DNA of 64,000 nt from Datisca glomerata. Taxonomy: Eukaryota > Streptophyta > Magnoliopsida > Cucurbitales > Datiscaceae. Positions 10,835-22,304 of the stretch are shown piece by piece. Each line of letters begins with the position of its first letter. Position 1 is the first letter of the stretch. Position numbers and translations under genes: made by a program. The stretch lies in contig QANY01005876.1 in NCBI GenBank assembly GCA_003255025.1, positions 882,843 to 946,842 on the forward strand, in the 5' to 3' direction. The notes under the pieces are model-generated. The model saw nothing but the letters and a program-made list of their open reading frames with translations. It did no database searches and was not told the DNA's origin.

Positions 10835-11130
10835 TCAAATATCTTTGTTATTAATATTAGTATGGATACCTAAGATACCAATTCCAGTTATAGGCATTAA
10901 TAAGCATAAAAAAGGAGTACCTAAAATAATGCTTTGTGTCATGTTCCTAATTAAGACAAATGTAGTTGGTAGGCATACCCCCTGGTTACAGATAAGCACT
11001 TCAGGAAGCTTAAACTCTATACGCATTGGTTAAAGATTAGGTGGTTTTCTGGAATTATTTGGTAGGAACTAAAACTTATTGAATGCAGTTCATATCAACA
11101 CCACTGTCAACAAGGGTAATGGCATATTGG
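10835..11130 (-). pseudogene. pararetroviral aspartic protease, broken
   Basis: A DSG active-site motif, read on the minus strand, lies at 11107-11099 in a context typical of pararetroviral retropepsins, followed shortly by a stop. The C-terminal part continues in the frame 11026-10835 with an ILGTPF-type block. The protease would release structural proteins and RT from the polyprotein. Confidence 0.6.
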
Positions 11131-11295
11131 ATGATAAAATTTGGTTTAATAATAAAAGTGATTCGGGTATACCATTTCTGAAAAGTAACCTTATTCATTA
11201 AAAAAATATCGATTATTTTCAGAAGTTTTTACCTTAGATAACTATTGTTTAATATTATGCAGATCCTGGAAAATAATCTGGTTAGCAGTTTGTAA

Positions 11296-11870
11296 CTATT
11301 TTATTTCATTCTTAAGAATAATAACCTCTAGTTTTAAATCTAGAATGGTTATTGGTTTCTCGATCGTAGGAGTTTTCTGAATACGTTTCATAACTTCTCG
11401 TATACTATAGTTTTCTGTCGGGAGGAGAACTTCGCGTTTAGTATGATTATGATAACAAAGTTCAAAAATTTTTAATTTCATTATAGGATCAGTTATCTTG
11501 TCAGGTAAATTAAGCATAGATTGTTGAGTATCGATTAAAACATTAAGGCTAGATTGTCCAAGATCAAGACCATTCATCTCAACAATAGCCTTCTAGTAAT
11601 TGGCTTCGATTAACATGTTACAGGTTTTGGAAGAAGAACAAGGTTCAGGATTTTCAGAAGAAGAAGATTCAGAAGATGAATAAATCTCAGCTAAATCATT
11701 ATCTAAACTAGATTCTGAATTATTATCTTCATTAGAAAGAATGTTTAAAATCTTTTGTTGAGTGTCCTCATCCAGAGAAAGTTCATTTAATTTCTACTAA
11801 AGTTTGGATTTACATATATTAGCGTAATGTCCTGTTGTTCCACATTTATAACATTTTATTTGTGATTTAT
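11296..11870 (-). pseudogene. pararetroviral nucleocapsid part: zinc knuckle and acidic linker
   Basis: Reading the minus strand, a CCHC knuckle (C-x2-C-x4-H-x4-C, all four ligands present) spans 11853-11812. It is followed by a stop, a serine- and acid-rich stretch at about 11780-11620, and an open frame 11577-11296. The knuckle next to coat-protein-like sequence upstream is the usual end of a caulimovirid capsid protein. Confidence 0.65.
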
Positions 11871-11958
11871 CCTTTTTAGGATAAGATGTTCTTTTAGTGA
11901 GGCCTATCTTGATAATTAGAGTGAGGTATTTTTTTGGAAGAGTAATTCTTATAAGATT

Positions 11959-13169
11959 TTAATTTCTTATAAGGCTTATGGTTCTGGAAGTAGAAGGATA
12001 TTGGATTTTTGCGTTATAAGCAAATTGATCACAAAATTCTCCTAATTCTTTTCTATTGGTTAGAATATAGTGTTTCATCATCTGTTGTAACTTCATGTCA
12101 TTGCATAGAGACAATCCTTCTTCGATGACAATACCAATTAGATGTCCATAAGAATAATGGTTATAAGGGATATCCATTTGATCATGCCTATCCCTAAGTT
12201 TCTTTCTAACTTTTTTGGCATAAAGGTTAGGGAGTCCATCAATGAACTTTACCTTCCAATGTTCACCGTTAGCGTCAGATCTCTGCTTGACTTTCATCAG
12301 GAAAACTTCTTTATACCACCTAAAATGAGTTAAAGATGGGCATCTAAGATTCTGGAGAAGTTCTCTATGTCTATCTGTATTTATAATTCACGGTCCTACA
12401 AAATGATGTAGAATAGTTTAGGCTAAAGTATAGCAAGCGTCTTTAGTTTTGGTTTTTATTCTAGTAAGAGGGTCAACATTAATCTTAAAAGAATTTAAAA
12501 TCTCAGTTCTCTAGGTTTCAGTGAGACAACTATCCCACCATCTTTTAATAATGCATGTAAAACCATTAACAAGGAATCTAAAGATTTGATGGTCAGTATT
12601 ATCATTCTGTTTACACACAAAGGCATACATAATCATATGATGTATGGTCTTAAAGATTCGATATTCTGTTTTTCCATCTATATTCCATTCATAGATGGTC
12701 TTTCCATGGTAAGATTTTTTAGTATGAATGAAATCTTCTTCATACAAGATATCCTGAGGAGTAAGTCTAGGATAATAATATCTACATGGTCCTGTTAAGG
12801 CCATACAGGTTATAGGTTGTCTAGAATAGGAAAGTTTGTTAATAGTATCATCAAAATTTTCTGAATGTCTAAGATTTGGGAAAGAGTGATTCTCTATTTC
12901 ATCTTCATTTATAGGTGGAGGTTGATCTTGATTCATCATATTTATTTGTCCTGATGATTCTGGATGATCTGTAATCTTTAAATCTTTGATTTTATCAATG
13001 AGAGTTGTCATAAACTCTTCATCTTTTTTACTAGATTTCATTTTAAAGTAGGTGACTTCAAGAGGTGATTTTATAGTTACAGGTTGGAGATCAAGTGTTT
13101 CAGGTTTAGGAGTAACCTGACATTGATCATGAGTATTCTCAATCTGGTCCTCTATTCTGGTTGACTGAT
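11959..13169 (-). pseudogene. pararetroviral coat-protein-like region, broken
   Basis: Two open stretches, from the tract edge at 13169 to 12511 and from 12297 to 11959, are separated by stops and frameshifts. They contain conserved blocks found in caulimovirid-like coat/polyprotein sequences of plant genomes: a YYPR-type block near 12790, a YEWN-type block near 12690, and a W-K-x-K-F-I-D-G block near 12250. The open frame formally continues to 13275 through the (TA)n tract. That extension is treated as host sequence, because the terminal redundancy ends at 13169. Confidence 0.6.
13118..13169 (-). repeat. terminal redundancy of the pararetrovirus, right copy
   Basis: Partner of 6259-6310. 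It ends exactly where the (TA)n tract starts. Confidence 0.85.
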
Positions 13170-13193
13170 ATATATATATATATATATATATAT
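13169..13193. repeat. (TA)n microsatellite at the viral junction
   Basis: About twelve TA units adjoin the right end of the pararetrovirus. TA-rich integration sites have been reported for endogenous florendovirus-type sequences, so this is probably host DNA at the insertion site. Confidence 0.8.
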
Positions 13194-14630
13194 CACGAGA
13201 TCTCAATCTCTGTTTCTTTTTTTGTGAAAAAAATGGAATGGGAGATCCCCACACCATTTGCTCGTTCAATTGCATTTATCTCATCAATAGATAAACATGT
13301 AATTTACTTGTCATTAATAAATTCTTCACTTAATATTATACTACATTCTAAAGTATCATATTTTTCATTATTCTCCTATCTTTACATGACGTTGGCTGAA
13401 AGATAAACATCAAGTTAACTTTTATCGTCAATCATCTTTTTAGATGAGTATAAAAAAAATTAAAACGACCCTATACTAAGTAAACAACTCATTAACGGTG
13501 AGAAAAAAAGATATTTACATATTTCAGATTTCAAAAAATAACTTGTAAACTAAATCAAGAACATAAAAGAAGTTTTAATGATTCCTGCATATTTATTTTT
13601 TATTGCAAAAATATTTTTAAAGAAAGTTGAACAAGTTTGAGTAGAATTTGAAAATATATCATAAACAAACATAAGAAAATAAATAAATATGAGTTATGAG
13701 AAGTTACTATTGTCGGTTACAAAATAAGTGAAATAATAAAATAAGTTCATAACTAACTAAAACTTCTTAAACTTAAAAAATAACTATTTTTGTATATATA
13801 CATATTAATGGTCATTCTTGCATATAGGTTAATGAAAAAGTCATCTACTACAAGTTTTGTTGATAATGTATTTTATCCTGACAAATTTTTAAAAAAAATT
13901 AATTTTGAATTATTGGAGGAGATTTGCTAAATTTTTCAATAAGGAAAATTCAAAATTTTTTGTTATGTGAAAAAATAACGAATGGAATTTTTTATATGTT
14001 GTCAAAATTAACTCACCTTTTAGGATTTAGTAAGTATATTGAATCTTATGATATAAATATTTAGTTATGTATATATATATATATAATTATGTTTAATTTT
14101 AAATAATAAGTGCCATCTATTATTTCGTATATACTTCAATCAATTTATATAAATATTTAAAGTAAGATTAATATTAATAAGTAAATGATTATTATATAAA
14201 AACAATAAGCATTAACTACAATAATAAATATTTTCGTAATAATCTTTATATTTAGTTTAATGTAATTTATGTAAATAATTATTATTTGAATACTGATGAA
14301 TTGACTTACTAGTTTACCAAACTAATTGTTTTCTATTTTTAATAATTATGAAACTAATTACGAAAATAATTATTGTAGTCAACGTACAAAATATTTATGA
14401 TAAATAAGTTCCATAGTTTTTACTTTATATTTACCATTAATAGTTTAAAAACTTAATACAAATATAATTGATTAAGCTTAAAAAATCGTAATCAATAATA
14501 AAATGTTTAATTTCTGGTTACAGAGCAGCTCGATGGTCACTAATGAAAGGACTTGAAATATTAATGACATCAATTAAAAACATCCACAATATCATAATTT
14601 AACAAGTGAAATATATTTTTCGAAACTCAC
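13194..14630. other. AT-rich intergenic region
   Basis: No gene recognised. It contains a short (AT)n tract at about 14069-14084 and ends at the 9-bp target duplication of MULE-1. Confidence 0.5.
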
Positions 14631-14639
14631 TCATTTTAA
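14631..14639 (+). repeat. MULE-1 target-site duplication, left copy (TCATTTTAA)
   Basis: These nine bases directly precede the terminal inverted repeat. The reverse complement of 43262-43270, outside the other end, is TAATTTTAA, which matches at 8 of 9 bases. Nine bases is the usual MULE duplication length. Confidence 0.7.
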
Positions 14640-14750
14640 GGGCTATTTGCATAAATATACTCTTTCTATTTTTTGTTAGAATTTTTATACCCCTTTCTAA
14701 AAACTAAGAATTTTATACTCATAGCGCACCATTATCAACATCAAACATGA
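14640..14750 (+). repeat. MULE-1 terminal inverted repeat, left copy
   Basis: Aligns without large gaps with 43271-43385. Both begin GGG-Y-TATTTG-Y-ATAAATATA and share TTTCTATTTTT, ATTTTTATAC and TTTATACTC blocks in the same order. Confidence 0.8.
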
Positions 14751-14785
14751 CAACTTTCTATTTCCTCAACCATGATCCCCCACTT

Positions 14786-14826
14786 CTTCTTCTTCCCCCA
14801 CTTCTTCTTCTTCCCCTACTTCCCCC

Positions 14827-14857
<31 letters not shown>

Positions 14858-14934
14858 CTTCTTCTTCTTCTTCTTCTTCTTCTTCTTCTTCCACTTCTTC
14901 TTCCACTTCTTCTTCCTCTTCTTCTTCCACTTCT

Positions 14935-14993
<59 letters not shown>

Positions 14994-15065
14994 TTCTTCT
15001 TCGTCTTCTTCTTCGTCTTCTTCTTCTTCTTCGTCTTCTTCTTCGTCTTCTTCTTCTTCTTCTTT
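14786..15065 (+). repeat. (TTC)n low-complexity tract
   Basis: About 280 bp of CTT/TTC with occasional CCA and GTC interruptions, just inside the left terminal repeat. A related TTCTTG tract lies just inside the other end at 43590-43790. Long open frames here are repeat translations. Confidence 0.95.
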
Positions 15066-15286
15066 TATTCCTCTTCTACTTCTTCGAGACCTTGTGACCC
15101 ATCAATTTTTAATGAGAACCGACCATTCTTCTCCTTCTTCTTCTTCTTCAATGAGAGTAGACTGGTACTCATTCTTCTATCAAGTAATGGTTCGAGTAAT
15201 GACAGAATAAAACCAACTATTTGGACGGAACAACGACTTGAATCCTTCAATTATCCATTGATGTTTGGGTTGTTGATGCAAGAAAA

Positions 15287-15590
15287 AATAACTATTTGAA
15301 GAGTTCAAGTAGTTAGAAACTCATTCTTAACCCTTCAATTAGTCAAGTGGTCTCTGCTTTACTGCTGCTTTACTACTGTCATAATAAACTCACCTACTTG
15401 AAGGGTTCAAGTAGTTATAAACAACTACTTGAACCCTTTAAGTATTCACATGTTCTCTAGATAAGTGAGTGAGATAATAAGAATGACTACTTGAATGGTT
15501 CAAGTAGTTATAAAATACTACTTGAACCCTTCAAGTAGTCACATGCTCTCTAGATAAGTGAGTGAGTGAATTAGAATGACTACTTGAATA
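15287..15590. repeat. palindrome array 1 of MULE-1
   Basis: Several imperfect copies of the palindrome (10-bp arms around GGG) in both possible readings, between the left end and the transposase start. Confidence 0.85.
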
Positions 15591-15593
15591 GAT

Positions 15594-18117
15594 ATGTCTG
15601 AAATTCAGATATTGGTGGTACACAGTGGTGAATGGGAGAGAAACGGTGCTTCATTCATGTTTAATGGTATGGTAAGCTCACCGTTAGACATACCATCAAG
15701 CTGTACTTACTAAGAGTTATCTGGTATCATATACAATGAAATAAATATTGATCCAACAAAATATAATATTTTAATGAAGTTTTTATGCAAGACTCATGTG
15801 CCCTCCTCACCTGCTAAAATTTTAAATGATCGTCACGTGAGGTTTTTCATTGTCGAGAATAGTTTTGAAGCACTTCGTACTATTTCATATGTCACTCTCA
15901 AATCCAAATCTAGGATAATTGTTGATAATCCTACATGTTCAAGTCAAAGTCGGGTTCCTGAAATAACTTTCTCATAACAAGATCATTATACTCACATTCC
16001 TTGCTTTATGGGTGAAATAGGTCGGGTTCGTGAAACGGCTCTCTCGCTACAAGATCGTTATGGTCACATTCCATATTTTATGGGTGAAACAATGGTCGAT
16101 AGTGATGAGAACAATGATAGTCATGAGAACAATGATAGTGATGAGAACAAGGATAGTGACAATTTCCATTCAGGGGGTATTACTGTGGGAGATATGATGA
16201 TGGTGATTGTCAACAAGATGTTAATGATGATGAACTTGAAAATCTTGACAGTGATGGTGGGCTTGATATTGGTGTTGATGATGATCTTGATTGTGGTATA
16301 TATGAAGAAGCAATTCGGGATGATCCATCTACCTTACCAGATTTTAATAGAATATCAGAGGCTAATGTACATCCTTCATCAATGCCACGTATGCATATTC
16401 ATCACGACCATCTTATAATGCTCCAAGATTATCAAAACTAGAGGATTACGAGCGTGTAAGTGTCTCAGATTTGTTAGATACAGAAGAACTCTACCAAGAC
16501 AAAAAACAGCTCCAATGAATTGTTGGACTTTTGACAATCCGTCAAAATTTTGAGTTTAAAGTTTTCAAATCCACGCCGACATTGTTGGTGATGGTTTGTG
16601 CTAAGAAAACATGTTCATGGAGGCTACGAGCAAGTAAAGTGTGATTTTCAGAGTACTTTAAATAACAAAGTTCATAAATACTCATACGTGCTCTTTTCAC
16701 ATCTTACAACACTATCATCGTCAAGTAACAAGCTATTGAAAGGATTATGGCATCAATATAAGTTATGACAAATCTTGGAGGGCTAGGGAAGTTCCATTGG
16801 CTCTAGTTCGAGGTTCACCTAAAAGTCCATATACGAGGCTCTCATCCTACTGTCACATGTTAGAGGCGAAGAAAGTACTGTTACTTATATAAAGACTGGT
16901 GACAATAACCATTTCAAATACTTCTTCATGTCGATTGGAGTCTCGATTTATGGATTTTTTAATTGTATACGTCCCGTAATTGATATCGATGGAACATCAT
17001 TAAAAGTAAAGTATAGGAGAACAATGTTCATTAAAACTTATAAAGATGAGCATAACCAAGTATATCCACTTGCTTTTGGGATTGTTGACTCTGAGAATGA
17101 CATATCGTGGGAATGGTTCTTTAATAAGCTACAAGGGTTATTGGAGACTTGGAAGACTTGGTATTTTTATCGGTTATAAATGAAAGTATAGCAAAGGGTA
17201 TACAAACTGTCTTCCCACAATCATTTCATGGAGCTTGCATCTACCATATGGAATGAATATAAAATCAACATTCAAAACTAGCAGCCTCAATCCTTTATTT
17301 TTTAAAGCAGCCAAGGCCTATCGTGTATCGGACTTTGAGGCATACATGGTTATCATCAACCAAGTTCATCTTGGTATTGGAAACTATATTGAGGCGGTCG
17401 GATTTGATAGATGGGCTCGTTCTCATTGTGGTGGTAGACGTTATAACATAATGACTACCAACATTGTAGAATGCATGAATGACATACTAAAGGATGCTAA
17501 ATCCCTCTCAATAACAAGTTTAACAGAAGATCTATGTGATTTCATGCAACGGTGGAATTATCAACGTCGGACAACTACTTATGAGATGCGTACACAGATG
17601 ACCAAATGGTGTGAGAAGGAGCTTAAAAAGAATCATGATGCTTCTCGCAGACTTTCAGTGATTGTCTTAGATATTCACGAGTTTCGTGTAAGTACTGGGG
17701 ATAGAGAGCATATTGTGAGCTTGCATAAAAGCAAGCATTTGTCGTGAATTTGATCTACTAGACCAATACCTTTGTGCACATGCGTTAGCTTGTTGTCGAC
17801 AACGCAACATATCTGCTTACAACTTATGCTCGAAGTATTATAAGGCTGAGGCACTATTGGCAGCTTACGCAGAAACAATTCACCCCCTCGTAGATCCTAC
17901 AGACTAGACTATCAATGACGAGGTGAGAGAAATAATTGTCTTGCCCCCTATGATGAGGCGGTCTAGTGGGAGGCCTAGGGTAAATATAATACCATCTAGA
18001 GGCGATGATGTACAGCCAAATAAATGTACTCGTTGTGGTTTATGTGGACACAATAGACAGACATGCAAATATCCTATCCACATTCACATGCATGATGAAT
18101 CACAACCAGGCACATAA
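15594..18117 (+). pseudogene. MULE-1 transposase (MULE, SWIM and CCHC domains), broken
   Basis: The likely start is the ATG at 15594 (MSEIQILVVHSGEW), a common beginning for this transposase group. An acidic Asp/Asn/Ser-rich repeat follows at about 16090-16180. The MULE core is at 16928-17179, with VIDIDGTSLK (first catalytic Asp retained) and PLAFGIVDSENDISWEWFF. The second acidic region near 17180 is frameshifted and degraded. The frame 17235-17747 carries the RWARSHCGGRRYN segment. A SWIM-type finger (CREF...CAHALA) is readable at about 17735-17800, and a CCHC knuckle, CTRCGLCGHNRQTC, ends the protein near 18070. Many stops and frameshifts, mainly 16420-16920. The protein would cut and join transposon ends in the nucleus. 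Confidence 0.85.
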
Positions 18118-18249
18118 ACTTGTATGTATGCTATTAAAATTTTGTATGTATAATGTAAGAATTTTGTATAGATATTGTATCTATTTTTATCCACCTAAGT
18201 ATTTATTTATTTTGGTTAGTAAGCAAACTTATGTAAATTTCCATATTCG

Positions 18250-19285
18250 ATGACTACTTGAAGGGTTCAAATAGTGGTTTATAACTACTTGAACCTTTCA
18301 AGTATTACATTGTATCTGGACAAATCATTGCAGCAGAAAAAAAATGACTACTTGAGGGGTACAAGTAGAAATTTTTTTATTACTTGAAGGGTTTAAGTAG
18401 TATTTTTTTACTACTTGAACCCTTCAAGTAGTAATATTGCATGTGTCATCTTTTTATATAGAGAGCATGTAACTACTTGAAGAGTTCAAATAGTAATATT
18501 ATTTGTCGCCCTCTCTTTATACACAAGGCATGTAACTACTTGAAGGGTTCAAGTAGTAATATTGTTTGTTACCTCTTTTTATACATAGAAAATGTAACTA
18601 TTTGAAGAGTTCAAGTAGTATTTTTTTTACTACTTGAACCCTTCAAGTAGGAATATTGTTTGTTGCCCTCTTTTTATATAGAGAGCATGTAACTACCTGA
18701 AGGCTTCAAGTAGTATTTTTTTTACTACTTGAACCCTTCAAGTATTCATATTTTTTGTTGCCTTCTTTTTATACAAAGAACATGTAACTACTTGAACCCT
18801 TCAAGTAGTAATATTGTTTGTTGCCCTTTTTTTATACAGAGAGCATGTAACTACCTGAAGGGTTCAAGTAGTATTTTTTTACTACTTGAACCCTTCAAGT
18901 ATTCATATTGTTTGTTGCCCTCTTTTTATACAGAGAACATGTAACTACTTAAAGAGTTCAAGTAGTATTTTTTTAGTACTTGAACCATTCAAGTATTCAT
19001 ATTGTTTGTTGCCCTCTTTTTATACATAGAGTATGTAACTACTTGAAGGGTTCAAGTAATATTTTTTACTACTTGAACCCTTCAAGTAGTAATATTGTTT
19101 GCCGGCCCTATTTTAATATATAAAGTATGTAACTACTTGAAGGCGTCAAGTAGTATTTTTTTACTATTTGAACCTTTCAAGTAGTCATATTGTTTATTGC
19201 CCTCTTTTTATATAGAGAGCATGTAACTACTTGAATGATTCAAGTAGTATTTTTTTACTACTTAAACCCTTCAAAGTCATATTGA
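18250..19285. repeat. palindrome array 2 of MULE-1 (tandem, about twenty palindromes)
   Basis: Tandem units of two sizes alternate: about 62 bp with one palindrome and about 95 bp with two palindromes in opposite phase separated by ATTTTTTT. They are linked by a conserved spacer (TTGTTTGTTGCCCTC, then TTTTTATA, then GAGCATGTAA). The array lies between the 3' ends of the transposase and the DUF1985 gene. Confidence 0.92.
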
Positions 19286-20097
19286 ACCATTCACCAGTTT
19301 ATAATTTCTTGAATTTCAATCGACAAATATATCCAATAAAAAAATACTACTTGAACCCTAATTATACAAAGAAGTGTTTATAAGAAATTAGACATCCACA
19401 CAAAAAGCAAAGTATACATAATTCTGCAAGACCCTTAAGTGGAAATGTACGCCAAAAAAAGTCCACATCCAAATTTTTGTGAAATTGTGGCATAAGTTTC
19501 TGTTTTATAGTAGATGGGTGAATGGTCGCATTAGTGGACGGAGGTGGGCTCGTTGTGTGGCGTTTTTCATTAAATTATAGACTTTGACAGCTTGTTCATT
19601 GAGGTCCAACTCCACAGTTTTCTAGTGAGATTTGTTCACGTTCATAACAAACAAAACCTATACAATAGTATTTGAGAAAACTTTGCATAAAATAACTTCT
19701 AAATGACATATTTTAAAAACATGTAAGAGTACATACTTGATCACATGAAACCCAATCTCTCCAAAAATGTGGTCTCAGCCCAACTATGTAAGCTCGCAAA
19801 ATGTCATTATCTTCTAGTACAAATCCGAATGGATTAATATCAAATAGTTCACGTCTACCAGACATGTTAGCCTACATTGTAGGTAAGTAAATTGATCACT
19901 ATAGCATACTAAGTTTGCAATGAATTTGTGCTTTGGAAAAAACCTAAAAGCATACCTTAAAAATAATGTCAGAAATATTGATTCGTCGTTCTAGGTGGAA
20001 GTCGTGAAGATCCCTCTGAATTTTGAGCGAGTGTTCATCAATATGCTGCCAACAAAATAAGGAGAAAATCTTCTATATGTTGCAGGTGTACAAAATT

Positions 20098-20305
20098 ATT
20101 ACTTGAAGGGTTGAAGTAGTTAAAAAAAACTTGAACCCTTCAAGTAGTCTCATTAGCATTAGATAGTTTACTGCAGGACTAAAAAAATTATTACTTGAAG
20201 GGTTCAAGTACTAAAAAATACTACTTGAAAGTTTCAAGTAGTGTCTTTTAACTACTTGAACTCAAGTATTATTTTTTGACTACTTGAACCCTTTAAGTAG
20301 TCTCA
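20098..20305. repeat. palindrome array 3 of MULE-1
   Basis: About six copies, some imperfect, inside an intron of the minus-strand gene. Confidence 0.85.
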
Positions 20306-20879
20306 TGCTCACTGTGTTATCATCAGTATCATCCAACTTCTCCAATGGAGACTTTTCCAATGAAGAACCATGAATTTCATTTCCGCCCTTAGTACCATCC
20401 AATTTTCCCCCTCACTACCATCCAACTTCTCTTCATGTACAACATTCATCTTGCCAAGATTTGTATGTACATCCTTAACAGCTTGGTAAAAAGAATGTAC
20501 ATAAAATTCTTGTCCAATTAGGGATCAATATCAGAAGCCATGATGTCCAGCTTCTTTTTGGTCTCATGCATAAAAGCATGGATATCATCCTCCCCACTAT
20601 CACCAACAACCCTAAAAATAGTATACTCTAATAGTGGAACTTCTTTAGCCACAGTTCCACTTTTAAGCAAAGGACTCGGCAAGTCCACCTCTTTCTCAGC
20701 AACAGCCCCAACTTAATGAACTTCTGTAAAATTCTTCCAGAATGGTTGTTGCTCTTCTAGGTCAGTTGGGTTCAGAGTCAAAAGAATCTTCAACTATAAA
20801 TCAAAACAAAAAACATGACATTATCTGTTGAAAGATGACGACATAAAGTAAGTTTCATGATTTAGTTATGTATAAAAAA

Positions 20880-21240
20880 TCAATTGAGCCCTTGAAGTAG
20901 TCACTTGTTCTTATTTCTAGAAATAATGACTACTTGAATGGTTCAAGTAATCAGACACTACTACTTGAACCCCTCAAGTAGTGATCAAATAACTACTTAA
21001 ATAATTCAAGTAGTGAACAAATGACTATTTGAAGAGTTCATGTAGTCAGATACAACTATTCGAAGCGTTTAAGTAGTCACTTGTTCTGATTTCCAGAAAC
21101 AAATGACTACTTGAAGGATTCAAGTAGCAAGATACAACTACTGAACCCTTCAAGTAGTTACATGTTTTGACTTTCAGAGTGTAAATCACTACTTGGAGTG
21201 TTCAAGTAGTCAGATACAACTACTTAACTTGCCACTATAA
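20880..21240. repeat. palindrome array 4 of MULE-1
   Basis: About ten copies separated by a spacer resembling CACTTGTTCTGATTTCCAGA, inside an intron of the minus-strand gene. The same spacer type returns near 44160-44330. Confidence 0.85.
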
Positions 21241-22304
21241 AAAATGATAAAACAAGAAAGTCAAGTGTTCTTACCAATTTACGAGCGAAAATATCCTTCT
21301 ACACTTTTTCATGCAACACAATGGTGTTAGTCATCTAGTTAACTAATCTTGGAAAATGATTAGTAACCTTTTTCGCATACAAGTTTCCAATTTTTGGGAT
21401 GACCACATATGCCCAAACCTATATAAATCAAGAATAATTATTCTCCACTAATTTTGGAAGCATAAAAAAAGAATAGGGGAATGAAAATACTTGAAAAGCA
21501 TATGGGAAACCCCCCAAGGTGTATGTATACTCGAAAAAAAATTCCCAAGCTTATTCTTTTTCTTCTTTTGACTACCACCAGCTTCGTCATCATTGACTTC
21601 TTTGGGAAGGGCGCTCTACAATGCTCGTATGGTCCTCCCAAAACATACATCCCCCCATGGGTAGTTATTGAAATCATCCAGATTATCAACTAGCATCACT
21701 CACCTCTGATCAATCTTATTCCTCCTCTCACAAAACATGCTCCAATAAAGACAGTAGCCCCAACTTCACAACATCACCATCCTCCACACCTTCCCTGCCC
21801 ATAAATACTTCCTCCAACCACTTGTTGTTGATGATGTCGTCACGGTTGAAGTACAGATCCCTAATCCTATTAGGGGCAGCCTTGTAATATGTCCCAAGGT
21901 TAGGAGGAGTGCCACAATGAAGGACAGTTATCAAAGTAAATTCTCTCTTGGAGAACCTTATTGTTTTTCTAGCTATGAGAAAATACATCTCATCTTTAGC
22001 AGTGAAATGCTTTGGCATAGCTTCTTCGAGAAGCATGTGATTATATATGGTTCTAGAAAACTGGATACTCTGTATGTCTAGTAAATGATTGAAACATGTC
22101 TTCCTAAGCAAAATCTTCTGAGATTCTGTGAGCTTCTCATTTAGTTTTGTAATAGCATTTAGGCTAGAGAGGCAGTTCACTCTTCCAGGGATAGTTTTAT
22201 CATCATTGAAGACTAGAGTCAGCTGAGTTTTTGGAGTCATATCTGTTGAAGGATGCAGAGATATAAAGTAAGAATCATCATTTATTTATACACATAAAAG
22301 CACT

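Larger units (their letters stand above)
6259..13169 (-). mobile_element. endogenous pararetrovirus (Caulimoviridae-like), unit-length degenerate copy
   Basis: The minus strand carries the parts of a plant pararetrovirus: coat-protein-like region, CCHC knuckle, DSG aspartic protease, reverse transcriptase, RNase H, a further region of unknown function, a TATA promoter, an initiator tRNA-Met primer-binding site and a movement-protein-like region. There are no LTRs. Instead, the last 52 bp (6259-6310) repeat the first 52 bp (13118-13169) with five mismatches. The insert is therefore one turn of a circular genome (about 6.86 kb) plus a short overlap, opened between the movement-protein and coat-protein regions. 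Each coding block is interrupted by stops and frameshifts. Genus not assigned; petuvirus- or florendovirus-like relatives are possible. Confidence 0.85.
19430..22240 (-). pseudogene. MULE-borne DUF1985 gene with C48-peptidase-like tail
   Basis: A multi-exon gene on the minus strand. Exon 22240-21728 holds the DUF1985 domain (CFNHLLDI, then IRFSKREFTLIT). Exon 21690-21430 continues with FNNYPWGDVCF and GGFPYAF. Exon about 21425-21270 has VWAYVVIPKIG, the standard continuation of DUF1985 proteins. Further coding-like pieces lie at about 20820-20330, 20060-19965, 19910-19740 and 19660-19430. In the last, VELDLNEQAVKVYN resembles the strand region of Ulp1/C48 SUMO peptidases, but the His-Asp-Cys catalytic set is not recognisable. 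Palindrome arrays fill two introns. Stops occur in several exons. Carriage of a DUF1985/Ulp1 gene is known for some plant MULEs. Confidence 0.72.

Noticed and set aside
13170..13275. Extension of the viral coat-protein frame upstream through the (TA)n tract
   Set aside because: The terminal redundancy ends at 13169 and nothing after the tract resembles the corresponding viral sequence at 6311 onward.
14747..15299. Long open frames of 116 and 175 codons
   Set aside because: Translation of (TTC)n; almost pure Leu/Pro or Phe.
18250..19285. CRISPR-like array of repeats and spacers
   Set aside because: Eukaryotic transposon context; the spacers are themselves conserved, the repeats are palindromes of varying phase, and there are no cas genes.
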